Assembly: GCA_001770475.1 (NCBI GenBank)
Contig: MERB01000007.1
Span: forward strand, 202 to 41,357
Length of the DNA stretch: 41,156 nucleotides
Direction: 5' to 3'
Source: Betaproteobacteria bacterium RIFCSPLOWO2_02_FULL_66_14
Lineage (GTDB): Bacteria; Pseudomonadota; Gammaproteobacteria; Burkholderiales; SG8-39
The notes below the pieces were generated by a model. That model saw nothing but the letters and a program-made list of their open reading frames with translations, had not been told where the DNA came from and searched no databases. Made by a program: the position numbers and the translations under genes. Positions 40,982 to 41,156 of this stretch are shown one piece after another. Numbering within the stretch: the first letter of the stretch is position 1; every line of letters begins with the position of its first letter.

Positions 40982-41156
40982 TTACGCCGCCTGTGCTGCC
41001 GGCGGCAGTTCGTCGTAAGTCCGCCCGTTCAGCTGCCGCCCGGTCAGGTCTTTGCGCACTCCACCCCATTGCTTGAAGAAGAACGGTACGCCGCCAGCGC
41101 GGCACTGACGGAAGATCGACTCCACCCATTCGCTGCGCAGTGGCCGCGCCCGCGGT
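40982..41156 (-). CDS. phage Gp37/Gp68 (DUF5131) family protein, C-terminal end
   Basis: The last 57 codons of a gene that runs off the right edge, ending with TAA at 40984-40982. The sequence PLRSEWVESIFRQCRAGGVPFFFKQWGG followed by RKDLTGRQLNGRTYDELP is the conserved C-terminus of the DUF5131 / phage Gp37-Gp68 family, found on prophages and other mobile elements; the family resembles radical-SAM-like proteins, and its function is unknown. Its stop is 8 nt before the CcdA-like ATG. It marks the start of an accessory region to the right. Confidence 0.75.
   Translation of the reverse strand, partial: PRARPLRSEWVESIFRQCRAGGVPFFFKQWGGVRKDLTGRQLNGRTYDELPPAAQAA

Overview
The window is a high-GC (roughly two thirds G+C), gene-dense piece of a bacterial chromosome. 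Gene content points to a betaproteobacterium, probably a Burkholderiales- or Nitrosomonadales-like environmental lineage: a second-type IF-1 with a basic tail, a kynA-kynU pair, a PsrA-like TetR gene next to fadE, LutA/LutB, RhlE, an Atm1-type exporter, a topoisomerase IV locus and DUF2889. This is an inference from family distribution, not a taxonomic test. I saw no rRNA, tRNA or CRISPR array.

Layout. 1-1923 (minus): tryptophan catabolism, kynA overlapping kynU by 3 nt; kynU runs off the left edge. 1983-3276 (plus): a glutathione S-transferase and a MarC-family membrane protein. 3328-10544 (minus): a fatty-acid beta-oxidation cluster in the order psrA-like regulator, fadE, fadI, fadB-like, acyl-CoA thioesterase, apparently led by one sigma70-type promoter carrying a PsrA-like operator; two large dyad elements flank fadI. 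10660-14472 (plus): Atm1-type ABC exporter, D,D-endopeptidase and EgtD histidine methyltransferase. 14489-18388: an IclR regulator divergent from lutA-lutB and a cation diffusion facilitator. 18369-21856: mnmC divergent from mmsA. 21857-22190: a gene-free, hairpin-rich gap followed by a Phd/VapC toxin-antitoxin pair. 22927-27839: parE and parC separated by two small unassigned genes, one of them predicted to be secreted. 27853-30526: diguanylate cyclase, Nudix hydrolase, HD alarmone-hydrolase-like protein and IF-1. 30588-34486: an old-yellow-enzyme oxidoreductase, a cysteine-less glutaredoxin-like protein, YajD, DUF2889, a DEDD 3'-5' exonuclease and a carboxylesterase. 34523-37593: a zinc-ribbon membrane protein divergent from lemA and two TPM-domain genes. 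37619-40193: a GIY-YIG-like protein, RhlE with a hairpin-rich leader, and a HpcH/HpaI aldolase. 40232-41156: the edge of an accessory region, with a start-less molybdenum-carrier-like gene, an orphan CcdA-like antitoxin and the end of a phage Gp37/Gp68 (DUF5131) gene.

The chromosome is mostly conventional. The unusual signals are largely non-coding: (i) several genes have a TANNNT -10 box only 5-7 nt before an ATG and no Shine-Dalgarno, predicting leaderless mRNAs; (ii) paired dyad elements with shared ends flank fadI; (iii) a run of at least four hairpins forms the rhlE leader; (iv) a structured gap lies upstream of the toxin-antitoxin pair; (v) a dispersed GGGGWCAG repeat family sits at gene boundaries and in one case abuts a gene that has lost its start codon. 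I did not find convincing evidence of a wholly new multi-gene system.
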